Shown: positions 46,895 through 57,164, counted from the stretch's first letter. The stretch is DNA of 64,000 nt from Spirabiliibacterium falconis (GCF_014885015.1 NZ_JABMIJ010000008.1:124001-188000), one strand, 5' to 3'. The notes: generated by a model not told the origin, from the sequence alone. Numbers and translations are program-made.

Positions 46895-47904
46895 CCAAAA
46901 ATGCACTCTGGCTACAATTCGCCATACTGACCGCACTTGGCATGGTGCTGTGGTACTTTTATCCCCTCATTTTCACTAACATCATTTATTGGCAACGGCT
47001 ATTCAACCAAGCGATTAGTGAAAATCTCCATTTAGTGCGTCAATCACCCAGTGCAGGCAGTTGGTTAGTATGGGTCAGTTTTCTTTATGGCGTGTTTCAT
47101 GCCATTGGTCCAGGACACGGTAAATTTATCATCGCAAGCTATCTATCAGCTAATAGCGTCCATATTAAAAAAGGAATCCGCCTAACACTTCTCGCATCGC
47201 TGGTGCAAGGCTTAGTGGCAGTTTTACTGACTTCCATCGTAGTGGTTTTACTCACACTATCGTCTCGTTTTTTCAAACTCACTCAAGTCTGGTTAGAGCG
47301 TGCAAGTTTTGCGATTATGATCCTCATTGGACTTTATTGGTTATTGAATAACGCTAAAAAACACCTAAGTGCGGTACGCGCTAAAACCGCACTTTCACCA
47401 AACGCGCTCAACATCAAACGCATAGAACATACTGCTCAGCCTGCGTCAGTTGGCACTATGGCATTACGAACCCCACAGCTAAACCATGCAAATACTTGTG
47501 GGTGTGGGCATAAACACGCTCCCAGTGCACAAGAACTCACGCATGCCAATGATTGGAAATCGCAACTGATGATTATTTTAAGTATTGGTATTCGCCCATG
47601 TTCTGGTGCAATTTTTGTGCTGTTTCTTGCTTATATGCTCGACCTCTATGCCTGGGGAGTGCTTGCGACAATGACTATGGCGATCGGGACTGGACTTTCG
47701 CTCTCAGGGTTCGCTTGTCTCGTGTTATACGCACGGAGCCATGCCGTGAAGCTCGGACATTGGTATCTCTCCCCACGCCTAAGCCAACAATGTGGACTGT
47801 GGATAAAAATGCTGTTTGGCATACTACTAATCATTCTTGGCATTACGCTGCTCTATGGCACAACCTTGCCTGCCAGTGGCGGGGCTGCGTTATTCCAACG
47901 CTAA
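46885..47904 (+). CDS. NicO-family nickel/cobalt transporter
   Basis: Inner-membrane transporter of the NicO/RcnA-like family, 339 residues with about six or seven hydrophobic helices. 'LYGVFHAIGPGHGKFIIASYL' (~68-88) carries the conserved His/Asp-like metal motif, and 'ILSIGIRPCSGAIFVLFLA' (~233-251) is the second family signature. Between them is a hydrophilic Cys/His-rich loop (CGCGHKHAPSAQELTHAND, ~205-223), a probable metal sensor or chelator. Translationally coupled to the DUF1007 gene. Direction (uptake or efflux) and metal are not decided by sequence. Confidence 0.88.
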   Translation: MSLTKNALWLQFAILTALGMVLWYFYPLIFTNIIYWQRLFNQAISENLHLVRQSPSAGSWLVWVSFLYGVFHAIGPGHGKFIIASYLSANSVHIKKGIRLTLLASLVQGLVAVLLTSIVVVLLTLSSRFFKLTQVWLERASFAIMILIGLYWLLNNAKKHLSAVRAKTALSPNALNIKRIEHTAQPASVGTMALRTPQLNHANTCGCGHKHAPSAQELTHANDWKSQLMIILSIGIRPCSGAIFVLFLAYMLDLYAWGVLATMTMAIGTGLSLSGFACLVLYARSHAVKLGHWYLSPRLSQQCGLWIKMLFGILLIILGITLLYGTTLPASGGAALFQR

Positions 47905-47908
47905 AAAA

Positions 47909-47936
47909 AACCGCACTTTGAACTCAAAGTGCGGTT
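47909..47936 (-). terminator. Paired-USS terminator between NicO gene and glpQ
   Basis: Stem AACCGCACTTTG / CAAAGTGCGGTT with a 4-base loop. The long A-run on the left becomes a T-run on the minus strand, so it mainly terminates glpQ and less well the plus-strand gene. Confidence 0.85.
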
Positions 47937-47951
47937 GAAAAACATAGGACG

Positions 47952-49040
47952 TTATTTGTCTTTGCCTAAGAATTTAACCGCTAAATCAGGGAAGTCAGTA
48001 AATACTCCTGTTGCACCGGCTTTATTAAATAGTGCATCATACATTTCATCAACATTACTGAAGAAATCTGGCAACGCATCTTTACGCACCGTGTATGGAT
48101 GCAATTCAAGTTTATTAGCCGCAATATCGGCAACCATGTCGGTATATTGAATATTGCCTTTTTGCGATTTTTTATCATCAATAAGCATATACCAACCCGG
48201 ACCTACGCCGTCAGCATATTTTGCCACTTCTGCCATAGCACCTGGTTTGAACATCCAGTCATAATTGTAGTTAATCCATTTACCTTGGGCATTTTTCTCT
48301 TCTGTTTCATGCCAGTCAGTGTATGCCACCAATTGCACCAATTTCACATCCATGCCTAATTTTGGTAATAATTCGGTTTTAATTCGTTTTAACTCATTAA
48401 AATCAAATGTTTGTAAATAAACAGGACTGTCTTTGCTGGTATAACCGTATTTTTTCAACACCTTAAGGGTGGCAAGTGCAATGTCTTTACCTTCTTGGTG
48501 GTGTAGCCATGGCGCTTTAATTTCAGGATAAATACCAATTTTCTTACCGGTAGATTTTTCTAAGCCTTGAATAAATTCAATTTCATCTTCAAATGTGTGA
48601 ATTTTGAAGTGCGATTTCCACATCGGGAATCGATCAGGATATACCTGCACTTGTTTTCCATTCTCCGTTTTGAAATTCTCTGTCATATTGAGCTGCTGAA
48701 TTTCAGCTAAGGTAAAATCCGCCACATAATAACGACCGTCTTTACGATGGCGTTTAGGAAATTGTTTAGCGACATCGGTTAAACCATCTAAGAAATGATC
48801 ATGAATAACCACCAGATGATTGTCTTTGGTCATCGCCAAATCTTGCTCCAGATAGTCTGCTTTTTGCCCGAATGCTAAGGCTTTAGATGCTAAGGTATGC
48901 TCTGGCAGATAGCCGCTTGCACCACGGTGAGCAATAACTAACTTCTCTTGATCACTATGAGAAACCGCACTTTGATTGCCAGCACAACCAACTAAGACAC
49001 TGCTACATAACAGTGAAAATGCTAATACGTTCAATTTCAT
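47952..49040 (-). CDS. glpQ: Glycerophosphodiester phosphodiesterase lipoprotein (protein D-like)
   Basis: Surface or periplasmic lipoprotein of 362 residues hydrolysing glycerophosphodiesters to sn-glycerol-3-phosphate; homologue of H. influenzae protein D (Hpd). Signal ends in the lipobox LVGC (Cys ~19). The GDPD barrel starts with 'LVIAHRGASGYLPEHTLASKALA' (~34-56, catalytic His and metal Glu) and 'VVIHDHFLDGLTDV' (~79). In related bacteria it supplies choline for lipooligosaccharide decoration as well as glycerol-3-phosphate for GlpT, encoded next door. Confidence 0.96.
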   Translation of the reverse strand: MKLNVLAFSLLCSSVLVGCAGNQSAVSHSDQEKLVIAHRGASGYLPEHTLASKALAFGQKADYLEQDLAMTKDNHLVVIHDHFLDGLTDVAKQFPKRHRKDGRYYVADFTLAEIQQLNMTENFKTENGKQVQVYPDRFPMWKSHFKIHTFEDEIEFIQGLEKSTGKKIGIYPEIKAPWLHHQEGKDIALATLKVLKKYGYTSKDSPVYLQTFDFNELKRIKTELLPKLGMDVKLVQLVAYTDWHETEEKNAQGKWINYNYDWMFKPGAMAEVAKYADGVGPGWYMLIDDKKSQKGNIQYTDMVADIAANKLELHPYTVRKDALPDFFSNVDEMYDALFNKAGATGVFTDFPDLAVKFLGKDK

Positions 49041-49095
49041 ACAAGCTCCTTTTTATTATGTTAAAACCTTAAATGGCGTTTTTTAGAGACAAAAA

Positions 49096-49116
49096 AGGCG
49101 AAGATTATCTTCGCCT
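49096..49116 (-). terminator. Terminator of glpT
   Basis: Stem AGGCGAAGA / TCTTCGCCT with a 3-base loop; on the minus strand followed by six T residues. It lies 12 bases downstream of glpT and upstream of glpQ, so glpQ is at least partly separately expressed. Confidence 0.88.
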
Positions 49117-49127
49117 TAGGGAATAAA

Positions 49128-50585
49128 TTAGTTGCCGTAACGGTCATTTGCAGCAATTTTGGCTTTATGTTTTCCTTCTTCAACCATAGTCAAGAGAAGT
49201 AATAAACATGCCACTACTGCACCACCTACCATAATGTAGAAGCCGCCGTCCCAGCCGTATTCATCAGCAGCCCAACCGATGATAGCACTCGCCGCAACAG
49301 TACCGCCAAGATAACCAAATAATCCCGTAAAACCTGCCGCAGTACCTGCCGCATTTTTCGGTGCAAGTTCAAGTGCGTGCAAACCGATAAGCATTACAGG
49401 GCCATAGATCAAGAAGCCAATAATGGTCATCATAATAAAATCAGTCAACTGATATGGATTTTTATACCATGCCATTGTGGAATAATGGGCCATTTCATCA
49501 GCTGGTGTTGCAGGGTTGAGCCAGAATACGACCACCGCAACCGTTACCATAATCATAAAGACAAGCCCAGTCAAACCACGTTTTCCTTTAAAGACTTTAT
49601 CTGACATCCAACCACAAATTAAGGTACCTGGAATTGCCGCAAATTCATAAATGGCATAAGCGGATGCTGTTGCTTTAATGTTGAAATGTTTCACTTCACC
49701 AAGATACACAGGCGACCATTTCAATACGCCATAACGAATGAGATAAACAAATACGTTAGCAATTGCGATGTACCATAATAGACGGTTTTTCAACACATAA
49801 GTCACAAAAATTTCTTTTGCAGTCAGCGTATTTTCTGCCGTTTTTTCATCATAATCTTCAGGATAATCGTTTTTATAAACTTCGATTGGCGGCAAACCAC
49901 AGCTTTGAGGGCGATCTTTCATTAAGAAGTAGATAACAACCGAAGCAACCATTGCTGCAATACCTGGATAATACAAGGCTTCTTGCCAAATATCACCAAA
50001 CGTTACTTTTGTTACTTCAGGGTGATTAGCTGCATAAACCATCGTTGCTAAGCCCACCAAGAGTGCTGGCACCATACCACCTAAATTATGCGCCGTGTTC
50101 CAAATAGAAACGATTGTTCCACGTTCTGTTTTGGACCACCAATGCACCATAGTACGACCACATGGCGGCCATCCCATACCTTGGAACCAACCATTAAGGA
50201 ATAGCATAATGAACATAATCAAAATGCCAGAAGTTGCCCATGGAATGAGCCCCATTAATGTCATACATAACCCAGACAGCGCAAGTCCGACTGGCAAGAA
50301 AATTTTTGGATTTGAGCGGTCAGAAATCGATGCCATTAAAAATTTTGACAAACCATATGCAAGCCCTGGTGCAATACCAATGACACCAAGTTCTGTCTTC
50401 GTGTAAAGCCCCGCTTCAATTAACCCTTTTTGGGCTAAGTCAAAATTACTCCGAACGAAATAATAAGCTGCATAACCAAAGAAAATCCCCATGAACACTT
50501 GCCAACGTAAACGGCGGTAAGTTGGATCGATTTGGTCTTTTGGTAACAAAGGCTTATCGGCACTCGGTTTAAAGAAACCTATCAT
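49128..50585 (-). CDS. glpT: Glycerol-3-phosphate transporter
   Basis: Inner-membrane antiporter exchanging glycerol-3-phosphate for phosphate (OPA family), 485 residues, about twelve helices. N-terminal '[29 protein letters not shown]' (~23-51) includes the phosphate-binding arginine region; '[32 protein letters not shown]' (~136-167) and '[13 protein letters not shown]' (~325) are diagnostic. It is distinct from the second OPA member at 17-18.5 kb. Works with GlpQ downstream; regulatory sites upstream suggest control by GlpR and CRP. Confidence 0.96.
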   Translation of the reverse strand: MIGFFKPSADKPLLPKDQIDPTYRRLRWQVFMGIFFGYAAYYFVRSNFDLAQKGLIEAGLYTKTELGVIGIAPGLAYGLSKFLMASISDRSNPKIFLPVGLALSGLCMTLMGLIPWATSGILIMFIMLFLNGWFQGMGWPPCGRTMVHWWSKTERGTIVSIWNTAHNLGGMVPALLVGLATMVYAANHPEVTKVTFGDIWQEALYYPGIAAMVASVVIYFLMKDRPQSCGLPPIEVYKNDYPEDYDEKTAENTLTAKEIFVTYVLKNRLLWYIAIANVFVYLIRYGVLKWSPVYLGEVKHFNIKATASAYAIYEFAAIPGTLICGWMSDKVFKGKRGLTGLVFMIMVTVAVVVFWLNPATPADEMAHYSTMAWYKNPYQLTDFIMMTIIGFLIYGPVMLIGLHALELAPKNAAGTAAGFTGLFGYLGGTVAASAIIGWAADEYGWDGGFYIMVGGAVVACLLLLLTMVEEGKHKAKIAANDRYGN

Positions 50586-50677
50586 AAGTCACCCCTTATT
50601 CATTATTAGTATTTTTCAATGCACACAATATAATAACTGTGTCTGTGGGCATAATAACACGTTACATAGTTATGTTA

Positions 50678-50695
50678 ATTTTCGATTATGAAAAT
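50678..50695 (-). promoter_or_regulatory. Candidate GlpR operator upstream of glpT
   Basis: The perfect inverted repeat ATTTTC-GATTAT-GAAAAT matches 14 of 18 positions of the E. coli GlpR operator ATGTTCGATAACGAACAT, about 93 bases before the glpT start codon. Confidence 0.55.
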
Positions 50696-50696
50696 T

Positions 50697-50712
50697 GAGA
50701 ACAAAATCACAT
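50697..50712 (-). promoter_or_regulatory. Candidate CRP site upstream of glpT
   Basis: Minus strand reads TGTGATTTTGTTCTCA: left half perfect, right half one mismatch (TCTCA for TCACA). It abuts the GlpR-like site, reproducing the CRP/GlpR arrangement known at E. coli glpTQ. Confidence 0.55.
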
Positions 50713-50771
50713 TCCATTTAGAATTTTTTATTTTTAATAAGATAAAATAATTATGCCCATGGAATGTGATT
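50705..50771. repeat. 13-bp perfect inverted repeat between glpT and tex
   Basis: AATCACATTCCAT (50705-50717) and ATGGAATGTGATT (50759-50771) flank 41 AT-rich bases. The left arm overlaps the CRP-like site; the right arm lies 9 bases beyond the tex stop. No T-run follows the right way for a clean terminator. Confidence 0.6.
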
Positions 50772-50780
50772 AACGTACGG

Positions 50781-53075
50781 TTATTTTTTCCAATTTTTGA
50801 GTGCATCTGCAAAAGCATTGCCCATCGCACTACGCGGATTCGCTTTTGCACGTTGTGCTGACGTGTTTTTATCCGAACGTACCGCACTTTGCCCTTTCGG
50901 TTGTGCCTTGTCATCAAGACGACAAGTAAGTGCAATGCGTTTACGTGGCAAGTCCACCTCAAGCACTTTCACTTTGACAATATCCCCCGTTTTAACCACT
51001 TGGTGAGGATCATCGATAAAGCGATCAGAGAGCGCAGAGATATGCACTAAGCCATCTTGATGCACCCCAATATCCACAAATGCACCAAAATTAGTGACAT
51101 TCGTGACAGAACCTTCCAAAATCATACCCACTTTGAGGTCTTCAAGGCTCTCAACACCGTCTTTAAATGTTGCGGTTTTAAACTCGCCTCGCGGGTCTCT
51201 CCCTGGTTTTTCCAATTCTTGCAAAATATCACGCACTGTCGGCAAACCAAAGCGTTCATCGGTAAAGTCGTTAGGATCTAAGCTGCGAACAGCGGCACTA
51301 TTCCCGATTAAATCCGTGATCGTCGAATGACTTGCGTGCAAAATTTTCTCCACCACAGGATACGCCTCTGGGTGTACGCTGGACGCATCCAACGGGTTAC
51401 TGCCTTGCGTAATACGTAAAAAGCCTGCACATTGCTCAAAGGCTTTCGGCCCCAACCGCTGCACATTTTTCAGTTGCTCTCGGTTGTCAAAGCGACCATG
51501 CTCATCACGGTAATTCACGATATTTTGTGCCAATGTTGCACTCAACCCTGCAACTCGCGTCAATAATGCGCTTGAGGCTGTATTCAGATCGACACCCACC
51601 GCATTCACACAATCTTCCACCACAGCATCAAGTTTGCGTGCAAGCTGGCTTTGATTCACATCGTGTTGGTATTGCCCCACACCGATAGCTTTCGGGTCAA
51701 TTTTCACTAATTCTGCAAGCGGGTCTTGCAACCGCCGTGCGATAGAAACAGCACCACGCAAAGACACATCCAGTTCAGGAAATTCTTTTGCCGCTAATTC
51801 AGAAGCAGAATAAACTGATGCCCCCGCCTCACTCACGACCACTTTTTGTGCTTGCCAATCTTTCGATTGTGTAAGGACGCCCGCAACAAAACGCTCCGTT
51901 TCACGTGATGCCGTGCCATTACCAATAGCAATGAGCCCCACATTAAAGCGTTTACCCAGTTGATAAATGCTCTGTGCTGCACGATCAAGTTGCCCTGTGT
52001 GTGGATAAATCGTTTCGGTTGCCAGCAATTTGCCTGTGCTGTCCACAACGGCAACTTTCACACCCGTACGCAGACCAGGATCAAGCCCCATTGTGGTGTG
52101 CGCACCAGCAGGTGGAGCCATTAAAAGTGCGGTTAAATTGCGCGCAAACACATCGATCGCATCACTCTCTGCATTTTCACGCAGCGTGGCCATCAATTCT
52201 GTTTCCAGATGTAACGACAATTTAATTCGCCACGTCCAGCTAATCACTTGGGCACGCCAACTGTCCGCAGGTTGTTGACGAAGATTAACATCATAGTGCG
52301 TGCGGATAATCTCTTCACAGTAACTTTGACGTTTGTCTTCACTTTCAGGATCAGCATCTAGGCTTAATTGCAACACGCCTTCATTGCGTCCACGCAACAT
52401 TGCCAAAGCACGATGCGATGGCACGTTAGCCAGCCGTTCTCGATGATCAAAGTAATCTTGAAATTTTGCACCTTCTATCTCTTTGCCTTCGATGACCTGC
52501 GATACCACATACGCATTTTTCTGTAAATATGACCGCACTTTGGCTATCAATTGTGCATCTTCGGCAAACCGTTCCATTAAAATATAGCGTGCACCATCCA
52601 GTGCGGTTTTGACATCTGCCACGCCAAGTTCAGGGTTGAGAAAATCTGCAGCCAGCGTTTCTGGCACGGTTTGCGGGTTTTCCCATAATGTATCTGCCAG
52701 CGGTTCAAGCCCCGCTTCAATGGCAATTTGCCCTTTCGTGCGTCGTTTAGGTTTATAGGGCAAATAGAGATCTTCAAGTGCGGTTTTGCTTTCACACGCT
52801 GTGATTTTTTCACGCAGTTCATCACTTAATTTGCCTTGCTCATCAATGGATTTCAAAATAGTTTGTCGCCGCTCTTCAAGCTCACGCAAGTAACTTAAAC
52901 GTGTTTCAAAGTGACGTAGCTGGCTGTCATCAAGTCCGCCCGTGGCCTCTTTGCGATAACGGGCAATAAATGGAATGGTGTTGCCCGCATCAAAGAGTTC
53001 AATAGCAGCAAGAATTTGTGCTGATTTCACATTGAGTTCGTGGGCGATAGTTTGGCTGATTTGTTGATTTAACAT
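50781..53075 (-). CDS. tex: Transcription accessory protein Tex
   Basis: Conserved RNA-binding protein related to Spt6, 764 residues. N-terminal helical Tex domain ([28 protein letters not shown], ~24-51), YqgF-like RNase H fold ('[24 protein letters not shown]', ~325-348), helix-hairpin-helix ('[20 protein letters not shown]', ~490), and a C-terminal S1 domain ('[34 protein letters not shown]', ~645-680), then a basic tail. Stands alone, upstream of glpT on the same strand. Confidence 0.96.
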   Translation of the reverse strand: MLNQQISQTIAHELNVKSAQILAAIELFDAGNTIPFIARYRKEATGGLDDSQLRHFETRLSYLRELEERRQTILKSIDEQGKLSDELREKITACESKTALEDLYLPYKPKRRTKGQIAIEAGLEPLADTLWENPQTVPETLAADFLNPELGVADVKTALDGARYILMERFAEDAQLIAKVRSYLQKNAYVVSQVIEGKEIEGAKFQDYFDHRERLANVPSHRALAMLRGRNEGVLQLSLDADPESEDKRQSYCEEIIRTHYDVNLRQQPADSWRAQVISWTWRIKLSLHLETELMATLRENAESDAIDVFARNLTALLMAPPAGAHTTMGLDPGLRTGVKVAVVDSTGKLLATETIYPHTGQLDRAAQSIYQLGKRFNVGLIAIGNGTASRETERFVAGVLTQSKDWQAQKVVVSEAGASVYSASELAAKEFPELDVSLRGAVSIARRLQDPLAELVKIDPKAIGVGQYQHDVNQSQLARKLDAVVEDCVNAVGVDLNTASSALLTRVAGLSATLAQNIVNYRDEHGRFDNREQLKNVQRLGPKAFEQCAGFLRITQGSNPLDASSVHPEAYPVVEKILHASHSTITDLIGNSAAVRSLDPNDFTDERFGLPTVRDILQELEKPGRDPRGEFKTATFKDGVESLEDLKVGMILEGSVTNVTNFGAFVDIGVHQDGLVHISALSDRFIDDPHQVVKTGDIVKVKVLEVDLPRKRIALTCRLDDKAQPKGQSAVRSDKNTSAQRAKANPRSAMGNAFADALKNWKK

Positions 53076-53109
53076 AATTTTTTGATTTGATTAAAAGACT
53101 CAAGATAGC

Positions 53110-53144
53110 AAAAGTGCGGTCGTTTTACAGCTAACCGCACTTTT
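53110..53144 (-). terminator. Paired-USS terminator of nfuA
   Basis: Stem AAAAGTGCGGT / ACCGCACTTTT with a 13-base loop, between nfuA and tex (both minus strand). Confidence 0.75.
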
Positions 53145-53155
53145 GTTTGGGAATA

Positions 53156-53737
53156 TTAATAATAAGAATGCTCACCGCGTTGGTGATCCGTAACATCACG
53201 CACGCCATTTAGCTCACCACTAAATTGCTCTAACAGTTGTTTTTCCACGCCTTCTTTGAGCGTTACATCAACCATTGAGCAACCATTACAGCCGCCCCCA
53301 AATTGTAAAATGGCGATGCCATCATCGGTAAGCTCAATCAATGTAATTCGCCCCCCATGGCTTGCCAACTGAGGATTGATTTGCGTTTGAATCACATAAT
53401 CCACGCGCTCAATTAATGGCGCATCGTCTGAGACTTTTTTCATTTTCGCATTAGGGGCTTTTAAGGTGAGTTGTGAGCCCATTTCATCAGTGACAAAATC
53501 TAACTCTGCATCTTCCAAAAAAGGGTAGCTGACTTCGTCCACAAAGGCAGAAAAACTATCATATTTCAGCTCTGTATCACTGCTTTCAACCGCATTTGGA
53601 GGGCAGTAAGAAACGCCACATTCAGCGTTTGGTGAACCTGGATTGACTACAAAAATGCGAATATTCGTGCCGTCTTCTTGTTGATCAAGCAATTTGCGAA
53701 AATGTGCTTGAGCGGCTTGTGAGATGGTAATGTACAT
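53156..53737 (-). CDS. nfuA: Fe-S biogenesis protein NfuA
   Basis: Iron-sulphur carrier protein, 193 residues from ATG 53737 ([13 protein letters not shown]); the longer frame overlaps the comF region. The N-terminal A-type domain (~1-95) has lost its cluster cysteines, and the C-terminal Nfu domain has the CxxC '[18 protein letters not shown]' (~150-167). Comparable to E. coli NfuA (191 residues). It lies downstream of comF on the same strand, separated by about 90 bases. Confidence 0.95.
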   Translation of the reverse strand: MYITISQAAQAHFRKLLDQQEDGTNIRIFVVNPGSPNAECGVSYCPPNAVESSDTELKYDSFSAFVDEVSYPFLEDAELDFVTDEMGSQLTLKAPNAKMKKVSDDAPLIERVDYVIQTQINPQLASHGGRITLIELTDDGIAILQFGGGCNGCSMVDVTLKEGVEKQLLEQFSGELNGVRDVTDHQRGEHSYY

Positions 53738-53828
53738 ACGATTCCTTCTGTTTACACCTGAATATCCGACCCAAATTGTCGGAATTATGTTCGTTATGAT
53801 ACGCCTAAACCGCACTTTTTTCCAGTAG

Positions 53829-54539
53829 TCAATCGACTTGACTGCGACACAAGCACCAAATGCTAATCCGAGCGACCCCGACACGCCTTAACACTCGGCA
53901 CAATTCATTTACTGTCGCCCCCGTTGTGACCACATCATCAAGGAGAGCAATATGCTTGCCACGCAACGTCTCACTGACTTGGAACACATTGCGTATATTG
54001 GTATGCCGAGCATATGCTTTCAAACCACGCTGAGGGGGCGTACGGAAAACACGCTGAACCGCACATGTATTGACAGGCAAATTGAGCCAATGTGCAAGAT
54101 GATGCGCTAACAATTCTGCCTGATTGTAACCACGATATTTATGGCGAATGTGATGTAACGGCACGGGAATGATTTCATCAGGTAATGGCGTTTGATAATG
54201 ACGACGCTGTATTTGAATAGCCAGCAACAACAGGCGTGCTAAAGTGCGGTCAAGGGCATAGCCTTGTGTAAATTTAAAGTGATGAATTAATCCACTCAAT
54301 GGGGGTTGATAGGGCGTAATCTGTACGAAATGTTGCCAACGTGGTGGCACAGTCAAACATTGTCCGCATTGGGCAAAATGGTGGGGGAGTATCAGCCCAC
54401 AACGTGCACAATACGGCTTTCTCGGCAACGTACGATAGCAGCGGCTGCATAGCCCAAATTGAGCAATACGCAGTGCACCATGGCATAACACACAGCGTGC
54501 ACCAAGAGAATTCGCCAGTAGTTGATAATATTTTCGCAT
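53829..54539 (-). CDS. comF: Competence protein ComF (phosphoribosyltransferase-like)
   Basis: Needed for natural transformation in Haemophilus, where ComF acts on incoming single-stranded DNA in the cytoplasm. 236 residues: an N-terminal four-pair cysteine zinc-finger-like region (CVLCHGAL ... CSRCYRTL ... CARCGLIL ... CGQC, ~16-60) and a type I phosphoribosyltransferase domain with '[24 protein letters not shown]' (~123) and the PRPP loop '[17 protein letters not shown]' (~202-218). A CRP-S site lies upstream. With the dense uptake signals, it indicates a naturally competent organism. Confidence 0.94.
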   Translation of the reverse strand: MRKYYQLLANSLGARCVLCHGALRIAQFGLCSRCYRTLPRKPYCARCGLILPHHFAQCGQCLTVPPRWQHFVQITPYQPPLSGLIHHFKFTQGYALDRTLARLLLLAIQIQRRHYQTPLPDEIIPVPLHHIRHKYRGYNQAELLAHHLAHWLNLPVNTCAVQRVFRTPPQRGLKAYARHTNIRNVFQVSETLRGKHIALLDDVVTTGATVNELCRVLRRVGVARISIWCLCRSQVD

Positions 54540-54587
54540 AACAACATTATGCCAACATGCGATAATTCACTCATTTTGCGTGCTTAA

Positions 54588-54609
54588 TTGTGCGATCATG
54601 CTCGAAAAA
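54588..54609 (-). promoter_or_regulatory. CRP-S (competence regulon) site upstream of comF
   Basis: TGCGA-TCATGC-TCGAA flanked by T-rich and A-rich ends matches the Haemophilus CRP-S consensus (TGCGA-N6-TCGCA) with one core mismatch. A -10-like CATAAT on the minus strand (54551-54546) puts its centre near -60, a standard activator position. CRP-S promoters need both CRP and Sxy. Confidence 0.7.
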
Positions 54610-54648
54610 ATGGTAAAATGCTTTTTTAATCGCTAAATAATTAAAATC

Positions 54649-55461
54649 ATGTTATCACCTGAAAAAATTAAAATTGTCTTTTTTGATATTGATGAAACGC
54701 TTTATATCAAAGATAAACAGCAGTTACCCTCAACGGTGTTGCCCGCACTTAAGCAGTTGAAAAACAATGGCATTATCCCTGCGATTGCCACTGGGCGTGC
54801 ACTATGTGCCTTGCCAGAAAAAATCGATAAGCTGATCGCACAGCTTCCCATTGATCTGTTTGTTAGCATTAATGGACAGTACAACTGCTATCAAGGCAAC
54901 GAAATTGCCACATTTCCGTTAGTGCGTGCTGACATTGAGCGGCTGATAACATTTTTTCATGCCCAGCAGATCGATTACGCATTCGTCGGCAATGATGCCA
55001 TTGCTGTTAATCGCCAAACTGCGAGAGTGGATAATGCACTACGCCCCATCACAACACGCTATATTATTGATTCGCACTATTATGTACACCACGATGTCTA
55101 TCAGTTATTGGCATTTTATGATGCCAGCCAAGATGACTTGATCGCACGTTCTGGCGTGTTGCAAGAAAGCCTCCGTGTTGTACGTTGGCACGACGATGCC
55201 GTCGATGTATTAAGCAAAACAGGCTCAAAAGCCCGTGGTATTCATGCCGTGCTTGCCCATTTTAACTTACGCCCAGAAAATGCCGTTGCGTTTGGCGATG
55301 GATTAAATGACATTGAAATGATAAGTGCGGTCGGCTTTGGTGTGGCAATGGGCAATGCACACCCTGCGCTTAAAGCAAAGGCGGATTATATCTGCGATAA
55401 CATTGAACAAGATGGTATCAAAACCGCACTTTTGCATTTAGGTTTAATCACTCAGTCGTGA
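54649..55461 (+). CDS. HAD-superfamily (Cof-type, IIB) phosphatase
   Basis: 270-residue hydrolase likely dephosphorylating small sugar phosphates or cofactors. Motif I '[13 protein letters not shown]' (nucleophile Asp ~13), motif II '[12 protein letters not shown]' (~46), motif III Lys in '[14 protein letters not shown]' (~191) and motif IV '[24 protein letters not shown]' (~217) are all present, with a IIB cap in between. It is divergent from comF and followed 34 bases later by coaA. The exact substrate cannot be told from sequence. Confidence 0.88.
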   Translation: MLSPEKIKIVFFDIDETLYIKDKQQLPSTVLPALKQLKNNGIIPAIATGRALCALPEKIDKLIAQLPIDLFVSINGQYNCYQGNEIATFPLVRADIERLITFFHAQQIDYAFVGNDAIAVNRQTARVDNALRPITTRYIIDSHYYVHHDVYQLLAFYDASQDDLIARSGVLQESLRVVRWHDDAVDVLSKTGSKARGIHAVLAHFNLRPENAVAFGDGLNDIEMISAVGFGVAMGNAHPALKAKADYICDNIEQDGIKTALLHLGLITQS

Positions 55462-55495
55462 TACTATGGGCAAATGTGTACGTGAAGGAAACCCC

Positions 55496-56440
55496 ATGAG
55501 AGCTGACCAAAAATATACGCCGTTTATTGAATTTAATCGCCCACAGTGGGCGGCATTGCGCAACAGTGTCCCGTTGACATTAACAGAGCAAGACTTAGAA
55601 CCATTATTGGGTTTTAATGAAGAGTTGTCATTGGATGAAGTCAGCACCATTTATCTTCCGCTCACCCGTTTAGTCAATTATTATATTGACGAAAATCTTG
55701 CTCGTCAGGCGGTACTACACCGTTTTTTAGGTGGAAAACCGCCTAAAGTCCCTTATATTATAAGTATTGCTGGCAGTGTTGCTGTGGGTAAAAGCACCAG
55801 TGCACGGATTTTGCAATCACTTCTCAGCCAATGGCCTGCACCGCGTAAGGTTGATTTAATCACTACCGACGGTTTTCTGTACCCATTAGCCTATTTACAG
55901 CAACACAATCTATTGCAGAAAAAAGGCTTCCCAATTTCTTACGATACGCAGCGATTAATTGCTTTTATCTCCGACATCAAATCAGGCAAACGAGACGTGA
56001 AAGCCCCCATTTATTCCCATTTAACCTACGATATTATCCCGAATGAATACACAGTGGTAGATCAGCCTGATATTCTCATCTTAGAGGGGCTTAATGTGTT
56101 GCAAACCAGCGCACACCACGCCAAACATCCCGATCGCCTATTTGTGTCTGATTTTGTTGATTTCTCAATTTTTGTTGACGCCAAAGAATCGCTCTTGAAA
56201 AATTGGTATATCAAGCGTTTTCTCAATTTTCGCAAAGGTGCATTTAGCGATCCAAATTCATATTTCAATCACTATTCTAAGCTATCAGAAGAAGAAGCGA
56301 TTGCCACCGCCAATCACATTTGGGATAACATTAACGGGTTGAATTTACGAGAAAATATTTTGCCAAGCCGCGAGCGTGCCAATCTTATTTTGGTTAAAGG
56401 CGCAAATCATAAAATTGCCCAAGTCAAACTGCGAAAATAA
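55496..56440 (+). CDS. coaA: Pantothenate kinase (type I)
   Basis: First step of coenzyme A synthesis, 314 residues from ATG 55496 (AAGGAA upstream). P-loop '[19 protein letters not shown]' (~89-107), '[11 protein letters not shown]' (~120-130, catalytic Asp) and '[14 protein letters not shown]' (~187) are diagnostic of prokaryotic type I PanK, with '[24 protein letters not shown]' further on. Ends in a USS hairpin. coaBC is 18 kb away in the same window. Confidence 0.96.
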   Translation: MRADQKYTPFIEFNRPQWAALRNSVPLTLTEQDLEPLLGFNEELSLDEVSTIYLPLTRLVNYYIDENLARQAVLHRFLGGKPPKVPYIISIAGSVAVGKSTSARILQSLLSQWPAPRKVDLITTDGFLYPLAYLQQHNLLQKKGFPISYDTQRLIAFISDIKSGKRDVKAPIYSHLTYDIIPNEYTVVDQPDILILEGLNVLQTSAHHAKHPDRLFVSDFVDFSIFVDAKESLLKNWYIKRFLNFRKGAFSDPNSYFNHYSKLSEEEAIATANHIWDNINGLNLRENILPSRERANLILVKGANHKIAQVKLRK

Positions 56441-56443
56441 CCC

Positions 56444-56471
56444 AAAGTGCGGTCAACCGCACTTTTGTTTT
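56444..56471 (+). terminator. Paired-USS terminator of coaA
   Basis: AAAGTGCGGT and ACCGCACTTT separated by 2 bases, then TGTTTTAT. Confidence 0.8.
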
Positions 56472-56528
56472 ATAGTATTTGAAATTTGCGACCCCATTGG
56501 GCTTAATAACAGAGGTTAAAGAAAAATT

Positions 56529-57164
56529 ATGACCGCACTTATTCGCTTAGAGAACGTTTGTTATTCCGCACAAAGCTGTCTGCGTTATCCCAACATTATG
56601 ATTGAACAAGGCAAAATCGCGTTTTTACAAGGCCCTAGTGGCGCAGGCAAAAGCACTCTGTTTAAGCTACTTAATGCCACACTACCCCCCTACAGTGGCA
56701 CCATTTTCTATCAAGAACACGATATTGCTACGCTAGATACCATCACGTTACGCCGTGATATTTTACTCGTAAACCAGCGGCTATATCTTTTTCCTGGCTC
56801 AATTCGGGACAATTTCAACCAGTTCTATCACTATTTAGATAAAATGCCACTTAGCGATGAAGAAATCACGCCTTATTTACGCCTCACGCAAGCATTAGAA
56901 TTTGGGCTTGAGAATGATTGTAGCCATCTTTCAGGCGGAGAGCAGCAGCGCGTGTTTCTCGCCATCGCACTAAGTCTTAAACCCAAAATGCTTCTGTTAG
57001 ATGAACCAACATCAGCATTAGATGGACACCTTGCCACACAAGTGATGAGCGATATTTTAACGTTTTGCCAGATGGAACATATAACGCCACTGATCATCAG
57101 CCACGATAATCAACTGGTGCGTCGCTTTGCACAACAGATTATTGCCATTCACAAGGAGGCATAA
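56529..57164 (+). CDS. fetA: Iron-export ABC transporter ATP-binding protein FetA-like
   Basis: ATPase subunit, 211 residues, of the FetAB (YbbLM) type proposed to export iron and protect from oxidative stress in E. coli. Walker A 'FLQGPSGAGKSTLFKLL' (~32-48), Q-loop 'LLVNQRLYLFPGSIRDN' (~78-94), signature 'LSGGEQQRVFLAIAL' (~136-150), Walker B 'MLLLDEPTSALDG' (~155-167) and H-loop 'IISHD' (~191). The first codons (ATG ACC GCA CTT) contain an exact uptake signal. Stop overlaps the fetB start by one base. Confidence 0.88.
   Translation: MTALIRLENVCYSAQSCLRYPNIMIEQGKIAFLQGPSGAGKSTLFKLLNATLPPYSGTIFYQEHDIATLDTITLRRDILLVNQRLYLFPGSIRDNFNQFYHYLDKMPLSDEEITPYLRLTQALEFGLENDCSHLSGGEQQRVFLAIALSLKPKMLLLDEPTSALDGHLATQVMSDILTFCQMEHITPLIISHDNQLVRRFAQQIIAIHKEA

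Noticed and set aside
50705-50771. Inverted repeat as an insertion-sequence end pair
   Set aside because: Only 41 non-coding bases lie between the arms, there is no transposase fragment and no target duplication was seen.
53738-53884. Extended NfuA start
   Set aside because: The added residues overlap the comF 3' end and are not conserved; MYITISQ is the family start.
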